Origin: Lachnospiraceae bacterium
Lineage (GTDB): Bacteria; Bacillota; Clostridia; Lachnospirales; Lachnospiraceae
Length of the DNA: 64,000 bases
NCBI GenBank assembly: GCA_017394885.1
Contig: JAFPWO010000028.1
Span: 1-64,000 of the forward strand
Reading direction: 5' to 3'
Shown here: positions 39,824 to 48,823 of the stretch, in pieces
How positions within the stretch are numbered: position 1 is the first letter of the stretch
Layout: each line of letters starts with the position of its first letter
Program-made: the position numbers and the translations under genes
Notes under the pieces: generated by a model
The model's input: only the letters and a program-made list of their open reading frames with translations
Database searches by the model: none
Told to the model about the DNA's origin: nothing

Positions 39824-42541
39824 TTAGTTTGCGATCTCGTTCAGATTGTAGCCGGCGACCTTCCGGAAGGCCATGAAGTCGATGCAGCCGGCGAACAGGG
39901 ACTCAAAGAGGACGGCCAGCACCCAGGCAAGCGGGATCGGCGTCCGTACGAACTGGACGTCCGGCTGCTCCAGCATGGCGATGACCATGCGGGCCAGGAA
40001 GATCCCGGCGATCACGCCGATGACCAGTCCGAGCACGGTGGTGAGGATCGTCTCCCGCGTCAGATATCCGATCCCTTCCTTCAGGCTGAAGCCGTTCACC
40101 CGCATGATGATCAGCTCCCGCTTCTTCCGGCTGACGAAGATATTGGTCAGATTGGAGAGGATCAGGAAGGTCAGCAGGATACTCATGATCAGCATGCCGA
40201 TGACAATGGCGTCATACAGTTTGGTGAAGACCTCGTAGCGGGCCAGGAAGCTGTCGGAGCGTTCCGCGGACATCTCCTGCGGCAGCTGCTGCAGGAGCTC
40301 GGTCTGCTTTTCTTCCGAGACACCGTTCCAGAGAACAAAGAAGGTATTCATCTCACAGGCCTGTCCGAAGATCTTTTCGTAGGCCTCGCAGGAGGTCAGC
40401 ATCATCCGCCCCTGATAGTTGTTGAAAACACCCCGGATGACCGCTTCATGACGTCCCAGGCTGTTGTCGCGCAGCTGGAGTGTATCGCCCGGGTCGAGCT
40501 TATAGACTTCGCTCATGCGGATCTGGGCCAGGACGCCGTCCTTCGGCAGGGAAAGGGCGTTGCCGCGGCTGTCCTTCATCCCGATAAAGCGGTTTAAGTT
40601 ATCATCCTGGGCCGTGACCAGGATCAGGGCTTCCTGTCCCTTTTCGGTCTCAAAGATATGCGTTTCGTAGGAGGCGTCCAGCACGTCGGCGCCGGCGGCG
40701 GTGAGGCTCTCCCGGACCTTGGCGGCGCTTTCCGTATCCGAAGCGTTGTAGCTGATCCTTACGTCATACAGGCTGACGTCGGAGAGCTGGAGCGCCTTCA
40801 TCTTTTCAATGGAGAAGCGCAGCGTGAAGCCTACGCCGATGATCACGCAGCTGCCGGCGATGATCACGATCGAGATGATGACGCGGGGCAGTTCGGACAA
40901 GATATTCCGGATGATCAGGCGGGAATAGAGGCTCCCGCCCGATTCGGAGCCCTTCTTTTTGTGTTTTTTGGCCAGCGTGTCCGTGCCGTTGACCAGCGAA
41001 GAGGCAGAGCTCTTTAAGACGCTGCGGCAGGCAATGAAGACCGCCACGGCGGACAGCAGCAGATAGCCGGCCGTCACGGCGATCGGGAACCAGAGCGGCC
41101 GGTCCTGAATGATGCCGCCCATGGTATAGGCTTTGATGTAGCTGTCGACCACGAGCCGGCACAGGACATTCCCCAGAATGATGCCGCCGATCGCGCCGAT
41201 CAGGGTGGCGGCCTCCCCGAAGATCATATATTTGCCCAGCACTTCGCCCTGCTTGAAACCGAAGGCCTTGGTCGCGCCGATCATCTTTTTCTGCTCATTG
41301 ATAATGATCGTGAGCGTGGAGAAGCAGACCAGCATGCTGACAAGGCCGAACAGGAGCCCGTACACGAGGGAGAGCCGTTCACAGGACTGGATACTGGAGC
41401 GGATATCGAGATATCCGATATCGGAGCGGTTGTCCAGAACGATCCACTGCGCGCCGCGGACGACTTTTTCCAGCATCGCCGCGCCTTTTTCCCCCTGTTC
41501 GCCGATCTTCTGGATCATGGAATCCCCGAAGGAACCCAGTACGGCGAGCGGGAGGGAAGTCTGCTCGGTGAGCCAGTCCTGGACGTTCTTCGGGAGCTTT
41601 TTCAGCAGGTCGGAAAAACCGTGTTCGCTCACCATCTGGGCTTTGAGGGAGATATCCCGGATATCCTCCACCAGCTTTTCCGGATTATCGGTCAGCTCGG
41701 ACAGCAGTTCGTCAAAGGAAAGACCGTAGAGCAGGTCCTTTAATTCCCGGTAGGTATCATCCTGCAGGAACTCCAGCTTGTCCAGAAAACGGTTCTTGAT
41801 CGAATCGACGCGGTATTTGCCCAGGCTTTCCGTCATGGCGTCCAGACGGGGCACCAGCTCCGCGATAAAGTTCAGATATTCCTGGGATAAGACGGACATG
41901 CCTTGCGGCAGCTCTGCTTTGACGAACACGCGGGTATAGGAATCCATGGTGGCGTCCGGATCGAAGGCGTCGCGGTGCACCATGACGAAATCGGTATGGA
42001 TCTCCCGCAGATACTCCGGCTGATTGACCACGCCGACGACCTTGAATTCCTTCTTCTTCAGGCAGTCCGGCAGGGAAGGATCGTTCACGTTCAGCTGGAT
42101 GGTATCGCCGACAGAGACGCTCAGGGCCTTCATGGCGTCGGTCCCGAGGACGCAGCTGTCTTCTCCCGTGGGAAGGCTCCCTTCCAGCAGGACAGGCTTG
42201 CTGACCCGCTCCGTGGAAGAAAGCACCGTCACATTGCGGCTGATCTCGCCTTTGCCGGCGATGCCGCTTAAGACCGTCACGCCTTCCGCGTCGGCAACAC
42301 CCTCCGCGGCGGCGATCCGGGAAACTTCCTCCTCGCCTACGCCGAGGGAGGAGATCATGATAATATCTTTGAAATTCCGCTCCTGATAAAAGCGTTCCGT
42401 CGTGGCCCGCAGATCCCGGGCCATATGATCTGTCGCGTAAAATCCGGCAATGCCCAGAAGGACGATGAGGATCAGGGATAAGAAGGATACCAGCTTCTTC
42501 CGGATGTTGCGGACAGCATCAAGCAGCTGTGTCTTTTTCAT
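39824..42541 (-). CDS. FtsX-type ABC transporter permease
   Basis: 905 aa. One N-terminal membrane helix (16-38), a large extracellular domain (40-385), three helices with an FtsX core (about 390-515), a second helix/extracellular domain/three-helix set (550-890). This doubled FtsX layout is typical of large MacB/LolE-like type VII permeases in Firmicutes that transmit force outside the cell instead of importing substrate. It follows the ATPase gene by 12 bases and precedes the cyclase by 16. The start has GAGGAGG upstream. Confidence 0.9.
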   Translation of the reverse strand: MKKTQLLDAVRNIRKKLVSFLSLILIVLLGIAGFYATDHMARDLRATTERFYQERNFKDIIMISSLGVGEEEVSRIAAAEGVADAEGVTVLSGIAGKGEISRNVTVLSSTERVSKPVLLEGSLPTGEDSCVLGTDAMKALSVSVGDTIQLNVNDPSLPDCLKKKEFKVVGVVNQPEYLREIHTDFVMVHRDAFDPDATMDSYTRVFVKAELPQGMSVLSQEYLNFIAELVPRLDAMTESLGKYRVDSIKNRFLDKLEFLQDDTYRELKDLLYGLSFDELLSELTDNPEKLVEDIRDISLKAQMVSEHGFSDLLKKLPKNVQDWLTEQTSLPLAVLGSFGDSMIQKIGEQGEKGAAMLEKVVRGAQWIVLDNRSDIGYLDIRSSIQSCERLSLVYGLLFGLVSMLVCFSTLTIIINEQKKMIGATKAFGFKQGEVLGKYMIFGEAATLIGAIGGIILGNVLCRLVVDSYIKAYTMGGIIQDRPLWFPIAVTAGYLLLSAVAVFIACRSVLKSSASSLVNGTDTLAKKHKKKGSESGGSLYSRLIIRNILSELPRVIISIVIIAGSCVIIGVGFTLRFSIEKMKALQLSDVSLYDVRISYNASDTESAAKVRESLTAAGADVLDASYETHIFETEKGQEALILVTAQDDNLNRFIGMKDSRGNALSLPKDGVLAQIRMSEVYKLDPGDTLQLRDNSLGRHEAVIRGVFNNYQGRMMLTSCEAYEKIFGQACEMNTFFVLWNGVSEEKQTELLQQLPQEMSAERSDSFLARYEVFTKLYDAIVIGMLIMSILLTFLILSNLTNIFVSRKKRELIIMRVNGFSLKEGIGYLTRETILTTVLGLVIGVIAGIFLARMVIAMLEQPDVQFVRTPIPLAWVLAVLFESLFAGCIDFMAFRKVAGYNLNEIAN

Positions 42542-42553
42542 GGGAAGCCTCCT

Positions 42554-43765
42554 CTACCAGACCAGTTCCGACGCGGACAGAGGATGCATATTGGCACGGA
42601 TGCTGTGGACCCTGCCGTTCTTGAGCTTGATGACGCGGTTCGCCATCTTCGCGATCTCCACGTTGTGGGTGATCATGACGATGGTGGTCCCGGTCTCCCG
42701 GATGGCTTCCTCCATGACCATCAGGACTTCCTGGCCGGTCTGGAAATCGAGGGCCGCCGTGGGCTCGTCCGCCAGGATCAGGCGCGGGCGCTTCGCAAAG
42801 GCGCGGGCGATCGAAACGCGCTGCTGCTGCCCGCCGCTCATCTGGGAGGGATAATTGCCCTCGCGGCCGCTTAGGCGGACCATCTTCAGCGCTTCCCTGG
42901 AATCCATGGGATCCTGCACCAGCTCCGCGATAAAATCAATATTTTCCTTGGCGGTCAGGTTCGGCATCAGGTTATAGGACTGGAAGATAAATCCGACAAA
43001 GTTGCGCCGGTAATCGGTCAGTTCCGCATCCGTGGGATGGGACATATCCTTCCCGTCGATGACCAGCTCGCCCCGGGTCATGGTGTCCATGCCGCCGATG
43101 ATATTGAGCATCGTACTCTTGCCGCAGCCGCTTTCCCCCAACACCACGAGCAGCTCGTTCTCGTAGACGTCCAGATCAATCCCTTTCAGGACCTGGTTGA
43201 CGAGTTCGCCGGAACCGTATTCCTTGATCACGCCGCGCAGGGTGATGAACGGTTTACGGTCTTTGTTGGGGGTGACGGAAAAACCCTTCTCTTCAATGGC
43301 GATGGCCAGCAGCGCCGCCAGGTTTTCCAGTACCTCCAGGTCTTCCTTGTCAAAGTTCCCTTCGATTTTGTTGACCAGCTGCACGCAGCCCAGGCAGTCG
43401 TACTGGTTTTTAAGCGGCGCGCAGACGAGGCTGCGGGTCACGAAGCCCGTTTCCTCATCAACGACGGAGGAGAAGCGGGGATCCTGCTTCGTGTCGGCGA
43501 CGATTTCCGAGACTCCGTCCCGGGTGACGGTGCCGGCGATGCCCTGGCCCATATCCACACTGTAGCCGGTAATATCGGTTTTCCCGACATTCAGCATCGC
43601 ATAGACACGGCCGTCTTTCTCGTTCCGCATCCATACGGAGCCTTCTTCACAGCCCACCGCTTTGGTGATTAGGTCCAGGCTTTCGGAAAGCGCGGCTTCG
43701 AGCTGCGTTTCCTGCTGCATAACTTCGGTAATCTGCCAGATTGTCTGCATAAAACGAGTATTCAT
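42554..43765 (-). CDS. ABC ATPase with an N-terminal GAF domain
   Basis: 403 aa. Residues 1-160 form a GAF domain with NK-x4-F-x3-D at 132-142, close to the NKxnFx3DE motif of cyclic-nucleotide GAF domains. Residues 173-400 are a MacB/LolD-type ATPase: Walker A GESGCGKST, Q-loop FQSYNL, signature MSGGQQQR, Walker B LILADEP, H-loop His. GAF fused to this ATPase class is unusual. It pairs with the FtsX-type permease. The start has only GGAG at 8 bases, so translation may be modest. Confidence 0.88.
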   Translation of the reverse strand: MNTRFMQTIWQITEVMQQETQLEAALSESLDLITKAVGCEEGSVWMRNEKDGRVYAMLNVGKTDITGYSVDMGQGIAGTVTRDGVSEIVADTKQDPRFSSVVDEETGFVTRSLVCAPLKNQYDCLGCVQLVNKIEGNFDKEDLEVLENLAALLAIAIEEKGFSVTPNKDRKPFITLRGVIKEYGSGELVNQVLKGIDLDVYENELLVVLGESGCGKSTMLNIIGGMDTMTRGELVIDGKDMSHPTDAELTDYRRNFVGFIFQSYNLMPNLTAKENIDFIAELVQDPMDSREALKMVRLSGREGNYPSQMSGGQQQRVSIARAFAKRPRLILADEPTAALDFQTGQEVLMVMEEAIRETGTTIVMITHNVEIAKMANRVIKLKNGRVHSIRANMHPLSASELVW

Positions 43766-43801
43766 AGATTTGCTCCGAAATAATAAAGAATAATTTCTGT
43801 T

Positions 43802-43830
43802 ACTGTACCACAGGCCGCCGCTTCTTTCAA
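43802..43830 (-). promoter_or_regulatory. Promoter of the GAF-ABC/permease/cyclase operon
   Basis: Minus strand: TTGAAA (43830-43825), 17-base spacer, TACAGT (43807-43802). It leaves a leader of about 30 bases. Confidence 0.6.
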
Positions 43831-43915
43831 GATTTTACGCAGATTTATAAACATAAACCTGGGCCGACAGTGTTTTTCATCGCCGCCCGGGGCCCGGCGG
43901 GAGATCTGACTGCAT

Positions 43916-43965
43916 AAAAAGGGCCGGCCGGGACCGTTTTCCGCCGGTCCCATCCGGCCCTTTTT
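43916..43965 (-). terminator. Strong terminator between the ABC operon and the next gene
   Basis: AAAAAGGGCCGG pairs with CCGGCCCTTTTT, with an inner GGGACCG/CGGTCCC stem. It can act in both directions and ends transcription from the gene at 43988-44440. Confidence 0.85.
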
Positions 43966-43987
43966 CTTTTATCCTTCCGTTCCGCTT

Positions 43988-44440
43988 TTACCGTACGGTA
44001 AAGTTCCTGTCGGTGGTGTGAAGCAGCCGCTCCAGCTCTTTTTCATGGCGGGTATTGGACGCGATCAGCACTTTCAGCTCATCGGTTCCGGGCGGAAGCC
44101 CCTTAAAGGAAATGCAGCAGTCAAAATCGAAGCCTTCCGCGTGATAGTGCGTATTGTCGAAATCGATGGAGGCGTAGACCCGGCCGTCGCGGCTCAGCGT
44201 GTTCGGGCGAGTATTTTGTGCGCTCCGCACCGTATAGGAAGAAGCCGGACGGGACGCCGCTGCGCCGCGGGATGCTGCGCCTGCCCTGGCCTGCGCCTGA
44301 GCGCGGACCTGTGCCTGTGCCTGTGCCTGGCGCGCGGCCGGAGAACCGTTCCGCCTCTGTTCGGCTTCGCTCTGCACTGCTTTTTTCAAAACGCTGCGGA
44401 TAACAAGTCCGAAAATAAGAATAGGGATAATAATTTCCAT
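43988..44440 (-). CDS. Small membrane-anchored protein of unknown function
   Basis: 150 aa. An N-terminal membrane helix (EIIIPILIFGLVIRSVL) is followed by a low-complexity Gln/Ala/Arg stretch (residues 38-60, AQAQAQVRAQAQ) and a C-terminal globular part with two adjacent Cys (FDFDCCISF). I do not recognise a family. The start at 44440 has AAAGGA upstream. It lies 38 bases after glgB on the same strand. Confidence 0.6.
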   Translation of the reverse strand: MEIIIPILIFGLVIRSVLKKAVQSEAEQRRNGSPAARQAQAQAQVRAQAQARAGAASRGAAASRPASSYTVRSAQNTRPNTLSRDGRVYASIDFDNTHYHAEGFDFDCCISFKGLPPGTDELKVLIASNTRHEKELERLLHTTDRNFTVR

Positions 44441-44478
44441 ACGATGTCCTTTCTGTCCGAAGACACGCGGCCCGGGCG

Positions 44479-46353
44479 CTATTTGCGCCGGAAGACCGCA
44501 ATCCCGTAGCCGCGCAGCGGATAGGCCAGAGAATAGGGCTTCCCGTCGCAGGAAGACGCTTCCGCCGTAAATTGCCGGCGGCCTTTGGCGCCTTTCCGGT
44601 AGCCGTGGGTTTCATCGAGCAGCAGCTCGTAGTGACCGTTCCAGGGCAGGCCGACCCGGTAGTCCGGCCGGTCCACGGGCGTGAAGTTGATCACGAAAAC
44701 GAGCGGGTGCTTTTTATCCGGGGTAAAGCGGCTGAAGCTGAAAATGCTCCGGTCCGCGTCGTCCGCATTGATCCATTCGAACCCGCCGAAGCCGTCGTCG
44801 CAGGTGTGCAGGGCGGGATAGTTATGATACATCTGCAGCATGCTGCGGAAGAAGTCCTGCAGCGCCACATTGCGCTCATCCGCCAGCATGTACCAGTCGA
44901 TCTCCCGGTCCTCGCACCATTCGCGGCGCTGGCCGAATTCCTGTCCCATGAACAGGAGCTTCTTGCCCGGATGCCCCATAAAGAAGGCGTAGCCCGCTTT
45001 CAGGCAGGCGTATTTCGCGTTTTCATCCCCGGGCATCTTCTCCCACATGGACCGCTTTAAGTGCACGACTTCATCGTGCGAGAGCACCAGGATAAAGTGC
45101 TCGGCGGAGGCATAGGTCATCGCGAAGGTCATCTTGTTGTGATGATACTTGCGGAAGAGTGGATCCTGTTCCATATATTCCAGAAAATCGTGCATCCAGC
45201 CCATGTTCCACTTATAGCTGAAGCCCAGGCCGCCGTCCTCCGGCGCGCCGGTGACCCTCGGCCAGGCCGTGCTTTCCTCGGCGATGGTGATCGCGCCGGG
45301 GCATTCCTTGCGGACGATGCTGTTCATATGGCGCAGGAACTCGATCGCGTCCAGGTTTTCCTTGCCGCCGTAAATATTCGGGACCCATTCTCCGGCCCGA
45401 CGTCCGTAATCCAGATACAGCATGGAGGCGACCGCATCCACCCGCAGGCCGTCCACATGGAATTCTCTCAGCCAGTAGATCGCGTTGGCGATCAGGAAGT
45501 TCGAGACCTGATGCCGGCCGTAGTCGAAGATCTTGGTCCCCCACTGCGGATGCTCGCCGCGCCGCGGATCCGCGTTCTCATAGAGCGGGGCTCCGTCAAA
45601 GTCCGCGAGGCCGAACATATCCCGCGGGAAATGCGCGGGGACCCAGTCGAGGATGACCCCGATGCCGCGGCGGTGCATCTCGTCGACAAAGTAGCGGAAA
45701 TCGTCCGGGCTGCCGTGGCGGGAGGTCGGCGCGTAATAGCCCGTGACCTGATATCCCCAGGAGGCGTCCAGCGGATACTCGGCGATCCCGATCAGCTCGA
45801 TGTGCGAGTAGCCCATGCGCTGCACGTAATCGCCCAGGCGTTCCGCCAGTTCCCGGTAGCTGTAATAGCTGGGATCCGCGCCGGGATGCCGCATCCAGGA
45901 GGCCAGCTGGGCTTCATAGATGGCGACCGGCGCGGTGTAGGAGGCAGCCTCTCCCCGGGCGGCCATCCATTCCTCATCCCTGAAGGTGTAATGGGATTCG
46001 AAGAGGCGGGAGGCCGTGCCGGGCCGCAGTTCCGCGGCACTCGCGTAAGGGTCCGCCTTGAGCAGATGGACCCCTTCATGGGTTAGGATATCGTATTTAT
46101 AAAGCTGACCCTCGCAGGCTTCGGGAATAAAGCAGGCGAAGACGCCGGATTCTTCGAGGAGCATCATGGGATTGCGCTGATTGTTCCAGCCGTTGAAATC
46201 CCCCACGACACTGACGGCGGCGGCATGCGGCGCCCAAACCGCGAAAGAAAATCCCTGAACTCCGCTTACCTCACAGGCATGCGCACCGAGCTTTTTGTAG
46301 ACTTCATAATGAGTACCCTGACCGAACAGGTAAAGATCTAAATCGGAAATCAT
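44479..46353 (-). CDS. glgB: 1,4-alpha-glucan branching enzyme
   Basis: 624 aa, GH13. N-terminal CBM48 (about 15-110) and a TIM barrel with nucleophile Asp in DGLRVDAVASMLY, acid Glu in IAEESTAWP and the LSHDEVVH motif. It introduces alpha-1,6 branches into glycogen. No other glycogen genes are adjacent. The start ATG 46353 has AAGGAG upstream; the longer frame to 46401 begins inside a terminator-like stem and is rejected. Confidence 0.95.
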   Translation of the reverse strand: MISDLDLYLFGQGTHYEVYKKLGAHACEVSGVQGFSFAVWAPHAAAVSVVGDFNGWNNQRNPMMLLEESGVFACFIPEACEGQLYKYDILTHEGVHLLKADPYASAAELRPGTASRLFESHYTFRDEEWMAARGEAASYTAPVAIYEAQLASWMRHPGADPSYYSYRELAERLGDYVQRMGYSHIELIGIAEYPLDASWGYQVTGYYAPTSRHGSPDDFRYFVDEMHRRGIGVILDWVPAHFPRDMFGLADFDGAPLYENADPRRGEHPQWGTKIFDYGRHQVSNFLIANAIYWLREFHVDGLRVDAVASMLYLDYGRRAGEWVPNIYGGKENLDAIEFLRHMNSIVRKECPGAITIAEESTAWPRVTGAPEDGGLGFSYKWNMGWMHDFLEYMEQDPLFRKYHHNKMTFAMTYASAEHFILVLSHDEVVHLKRSMWEKMPGDENAKYACLKAGYAFFMGHPGKKLLFMGQEFGQRREWCEDREIDWYMLADERNVALQDFFRSMLQMYHNYPALHTCDDGFGGFEWINADDADRSIFSFSRFTPDKKHPLVFVINFTPVDRPDYRVGLPWNGHYELLLDETHGYRKGAKGRRQFTAEASSCDGKPYSLAYPLRGYGIAVFRRK

Positions 46354-46386
46354 ATTGTACTCCTTGATTGGTACCCCTATGATACC

Positions 46387-46490
46387 AAAAAAAATCCGCA
46401 AGGTAAAGAGGCCATCCGTGAATTTTCCATGAAGGCTTTATGAACGGAGCCCCCAGGTGCCACAGATCGTGGCATCGTGTTGCGGATTTT
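46387..46490 (-). ncRNA. Structured leader with terminator-like stem upstream of glgB
   Basis: On the minus strand AAAATCCGCAA (46490-46480) can pair perfectly with TTGCGGATTTT (46401-46391), which is followed by more T. Inside is a second hairpin with 6-bp core TGCCAC/GTGGCA (46458-46474). The arrangement resembles an attenuator or a small independent RNA ending 34 bases before glgB. I do not recognise a known riboswitch class. Confidence 0.45.
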
Positions 46491-46494
46491 GACC

Positions 46495-46524
46495 TTGACG
46501 GGCAGAAGAACGCGTCGCGATAAT
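46495..46524 (+). promoter_or_regulatory. Candidate promoter of the Tad locus
   Basis: TTGACG (46495-46500), 18-base spacer, GATAAT (46519-46524), 32 bases before the first gene. Confidence 0.5.
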
Positions 46525-46556
46525 GGGGCCATCATCAGGAGGCATCGGAAGAGAGC

Positions 46557-47528
46557 ATGCAGGAAAAGTCTCTGGTTTTACAGTATGAAGACGCCGTTTT
46601 CCTTAGGCGCTTCGCATCCTTTCTGGAAAAGAAAGCGGAGGAGGCGCTGCGGATCAGCTGGTTCGTGCGGGAGGAAGAATTCCTTCAGTTCGTGCAGACG
46701 GAGCGGGCCGATCTGCTGATCGTTTCGGAAAGTCTGGCGAAGTCGCGGAAATGGACCGTGCCGCTTCTGTATTTCACGGAAGGGACGGTGCCGAAAGGCG
46801 AACGGGAGCTTCCGATCTACCGGCCGATGGACCGGCAGATCCGCCGGATCCGGCAGGCGCTTGCGGACAGCCGCCTTGCGGCGGAAAAAAGCGCAGCGGC
46901 CTGCACGGTACTGGGCTTTTTCGCCCCGGCCGGCGGGATCGGCCAGAGCGTCAGTGCTTTGCTCGCAGGCCTCATTCTGGCGGAGAGCGGCCCGGCCCTT
47001 TTTATCAGCCTGGAGCGGTATTCCGCGCTTCAGGAGATGCTTTCGCTGCAGGGCGGGACCCTGTCGGATCTGCTCTATTTTGCGCGGATCCAGGGGGATC
47101 CCTTCGAGCGGATCGAGATGATGACGGACTGCGCGGGGCCGCTTACGGTGCTGGCCCCGGCGGCGGATCCGGCTGACCTTCGTACCGCGCTGCCGGAGGA
47201 CTGGAACTATCTCTTTTCCCAGCTGCGCGCCGCCGGCCGCTACCGTTTTGCGGTCGTGGATCTGGGCGACGGGCTGGGGCTGGAAGCGGAGCTTATGGCC
47301 CACTGCGACCTGGTTTTTGTACCGGAAAACGGAAGCCCGGCCGCCGCCGTCAAAGAAGCGATCTGGCGGCGCTGCCTTTCGGACAGCGGAGAAGCTGCTC
47401 TTCTGGAAAAGCTCCGGCCTTTTTCTCTGCCGCCGCTGCCCGGCGATGGCCTCCTGGACTACCGCGAACTGCGGATGACGGAGTGGGGACGGATCGTCCG
47501 CGCGGTTCTCAAGGAGGCCGGGCTGTGA
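46557..47528 (+). CDS. TadZ/CpaE-like protein with degenerate P-loop
   Basis: 323 aa. An N-terminal receiver-like half (1-105) is followed by a MinD/ParA-like half. The P-loop reads PAGGIGQS, with Gln replacing the catalytic Lys of KGGxGKT/S, as in atypical TadZ proteins that localise the pilus machine without normal ATP turnover. It heads the Tad operon and overlaps the ATPase gene by 4 bases. The ATG has GGAAGAG upstream. Confidence 0.75.
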   Translation: MQEKSLVLQYEDAVFLRRFASFLEKKAEEALRISWFVREEEFLQFVQTERADLLIVSESLAKSRKWTVPLLYFTEGTVPKGERELPIYRPMDRQIRRIRQALADSRLAAEKSAAACTVLGFFAPAGGIGQSVSALLAGLILAESGPALFISLERYSALQEMLSLQGGTLSDLLYFARIQGDPFERIEMMTDCAGPLTVLAPAADPADLRTALPEDWNYLFSQLRAAGRYRFAVVDLGDGLGLEAELMAHCDLVFVPENGSPAAAVKEAIWRRCLSDSGEAALLEKLRPFSLPPLPGDGLLDYRELRMTEWGRIVRAVLKEAGL

Positions 47529-48823
47529 ACGCGGAGCTTCGAGAGATCCGCCGCAGGATCGCGGCCGGCTTTCCGGAAACCGAGCCCACGGACCGCTTTC
47601 TGTACGACAGGATCGACGAAGAACTGACGGAGTACGGCCGGAAAGCCCGGCTCAGCCTGCAGGACAAGGCGCTCTACCGCAAGCAGCTCTACGATTCGTT
47701 CCGCGGGATGGATATCCTGCAGCCGCTGCTGGACGATGAAAGCGTCACGGAGATCATGGTGAACGGGACCGAGAGCATCTATATCGAGAAGGGGCGGGAA
47801 ATGCTTCGCTGGAACCGCCGCTTTGAAGAACGGGAACCGCTGGACGACGTGATCCAGATCATGGCGGCCAGCGTCAACCGGATCGTCAACACCTCTTCCC
47901 CGATCGCGGACCTGCGGCTGGAAGACGGCTCGCGCGTAAGTATCGTCCTGCCGCCGGCGGCGCCTTTCGGGCCGGTCATGACGATCCGGAAGTTTTCCCG
48001 GGACCCGCTGACCATGGAGAAGCTGATCCGGCTGGAGATGCTGACCCGGGATGCGGCGGGTTTTCTGGCCTGCGCGGTACGCTGCGGCTGCAATATTTTT
48101 GTCAGCGGCGGGACCGGGTCGGGCAAAACTACCTTCCTGAACGCGCTCTCGGAATTCATTCCGGAGGACGAGCGGGTCATCACGATCGAAGATTCGCTGG
48201 AGCTGCAGCTTCTGGGCCTTCCGAATCTGGTCCGCATGGAGACCCGGAACGCAAATCTGGAAGGTGAGAACGAGATCACGATCCGGGACCTGATCCGCAC
48301 GGCCCTGCGTATGCGCCCGAACCGGATCATCGTGGGCGAGATCCGCGGCGCGGAGGCGCTGGATATGCTGCAGGCGATGAATACCGGCCACCGGGGCTCT
48401 CTTTCCACCGGCCATGCCAATAGTTCAAAAGATATGCTGAGCCGGATGGAGACGATGGCCCTGATGGGCGGGGAACTGCCGCTTTTCGCGATCCGGAGCC
48501 AGATCGCTTCCGCCATCGATTTGATCGTGCATCTGGGGCGGCTTAAGGACCGGAAACGGCGGGTTTTGTCCGTGGACGAGATCACCGGCCTGGATCAGGG
48601 GGAAATACGCTGTGAAAATATTCTTGTTTATAAAAAGGAGAGCGGGCTCGGCTTCAGCGGCCGCCAGCCGCAGAACGTGGAGAAGTGGCGGGAGATCTTC
48701 AGCGCGCGTCCCCGCTTTGACGAAAACGGCGCTTTCCGTCTCGAAGAAGACGCGCCGGGTTCTTCCGGCGGGGGAGAGACGAAAACGGATCCTCCGTACG
48801 CTGTGGCCGCAGGATCCGTATAA
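47525..48823 (+). CDS. tadA: Tad secretion ATPase
   Basis: 432 aa, CpaF/TadA family. Walker A GGTGSGKTT, Asp box around VITIEDSLELQL, Walker B IIVGEIRGAEAL and the His box TGHANSSKDM are all present. It powers Tad pilus assembly. The start is GTG 47525 (AAGGAGG upstream), which overlaps the TadZ stop as GTGA; the frame extends upstream without a ribosome site. Confidence 0.92.
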   Translation: MNAELREIRRRIAAGFPETEPTDRFLYDRIDEELTEYGRKARLSLQDKALYRKQLYDSFRGMDILQPLLDDESVTEIMVNGTESIYIEKGREMLRWNRRFEEREPLDDVIQIMAASVNRIVNTSSPIADLRLEDGSRVSIVLPPAAPFGPVMTIRKFSRDPLTMEKLIRLEMLTRDAAGFLACAVRCGCNIFVSGGTGSGKTTFLNALSEFIPEDERVITIEDSLELQLLGLPNLVRMETRNANLEGENEITIRDLIRTALRMRPNRIIVGEIRGAEALDMLQAMNTGHRGSLSTGHANSSKDMLSRMETMALMGGELPLFAIRSQIASAIDLIVHLGRLKDRKRRVLSVDEITGLDQGEIRCENILVYKKESGLGFSGRQPQNVEKWREIFSARPRFDENGAFRLEEDAPGSSGGGETKTDPPYAVAAGSV

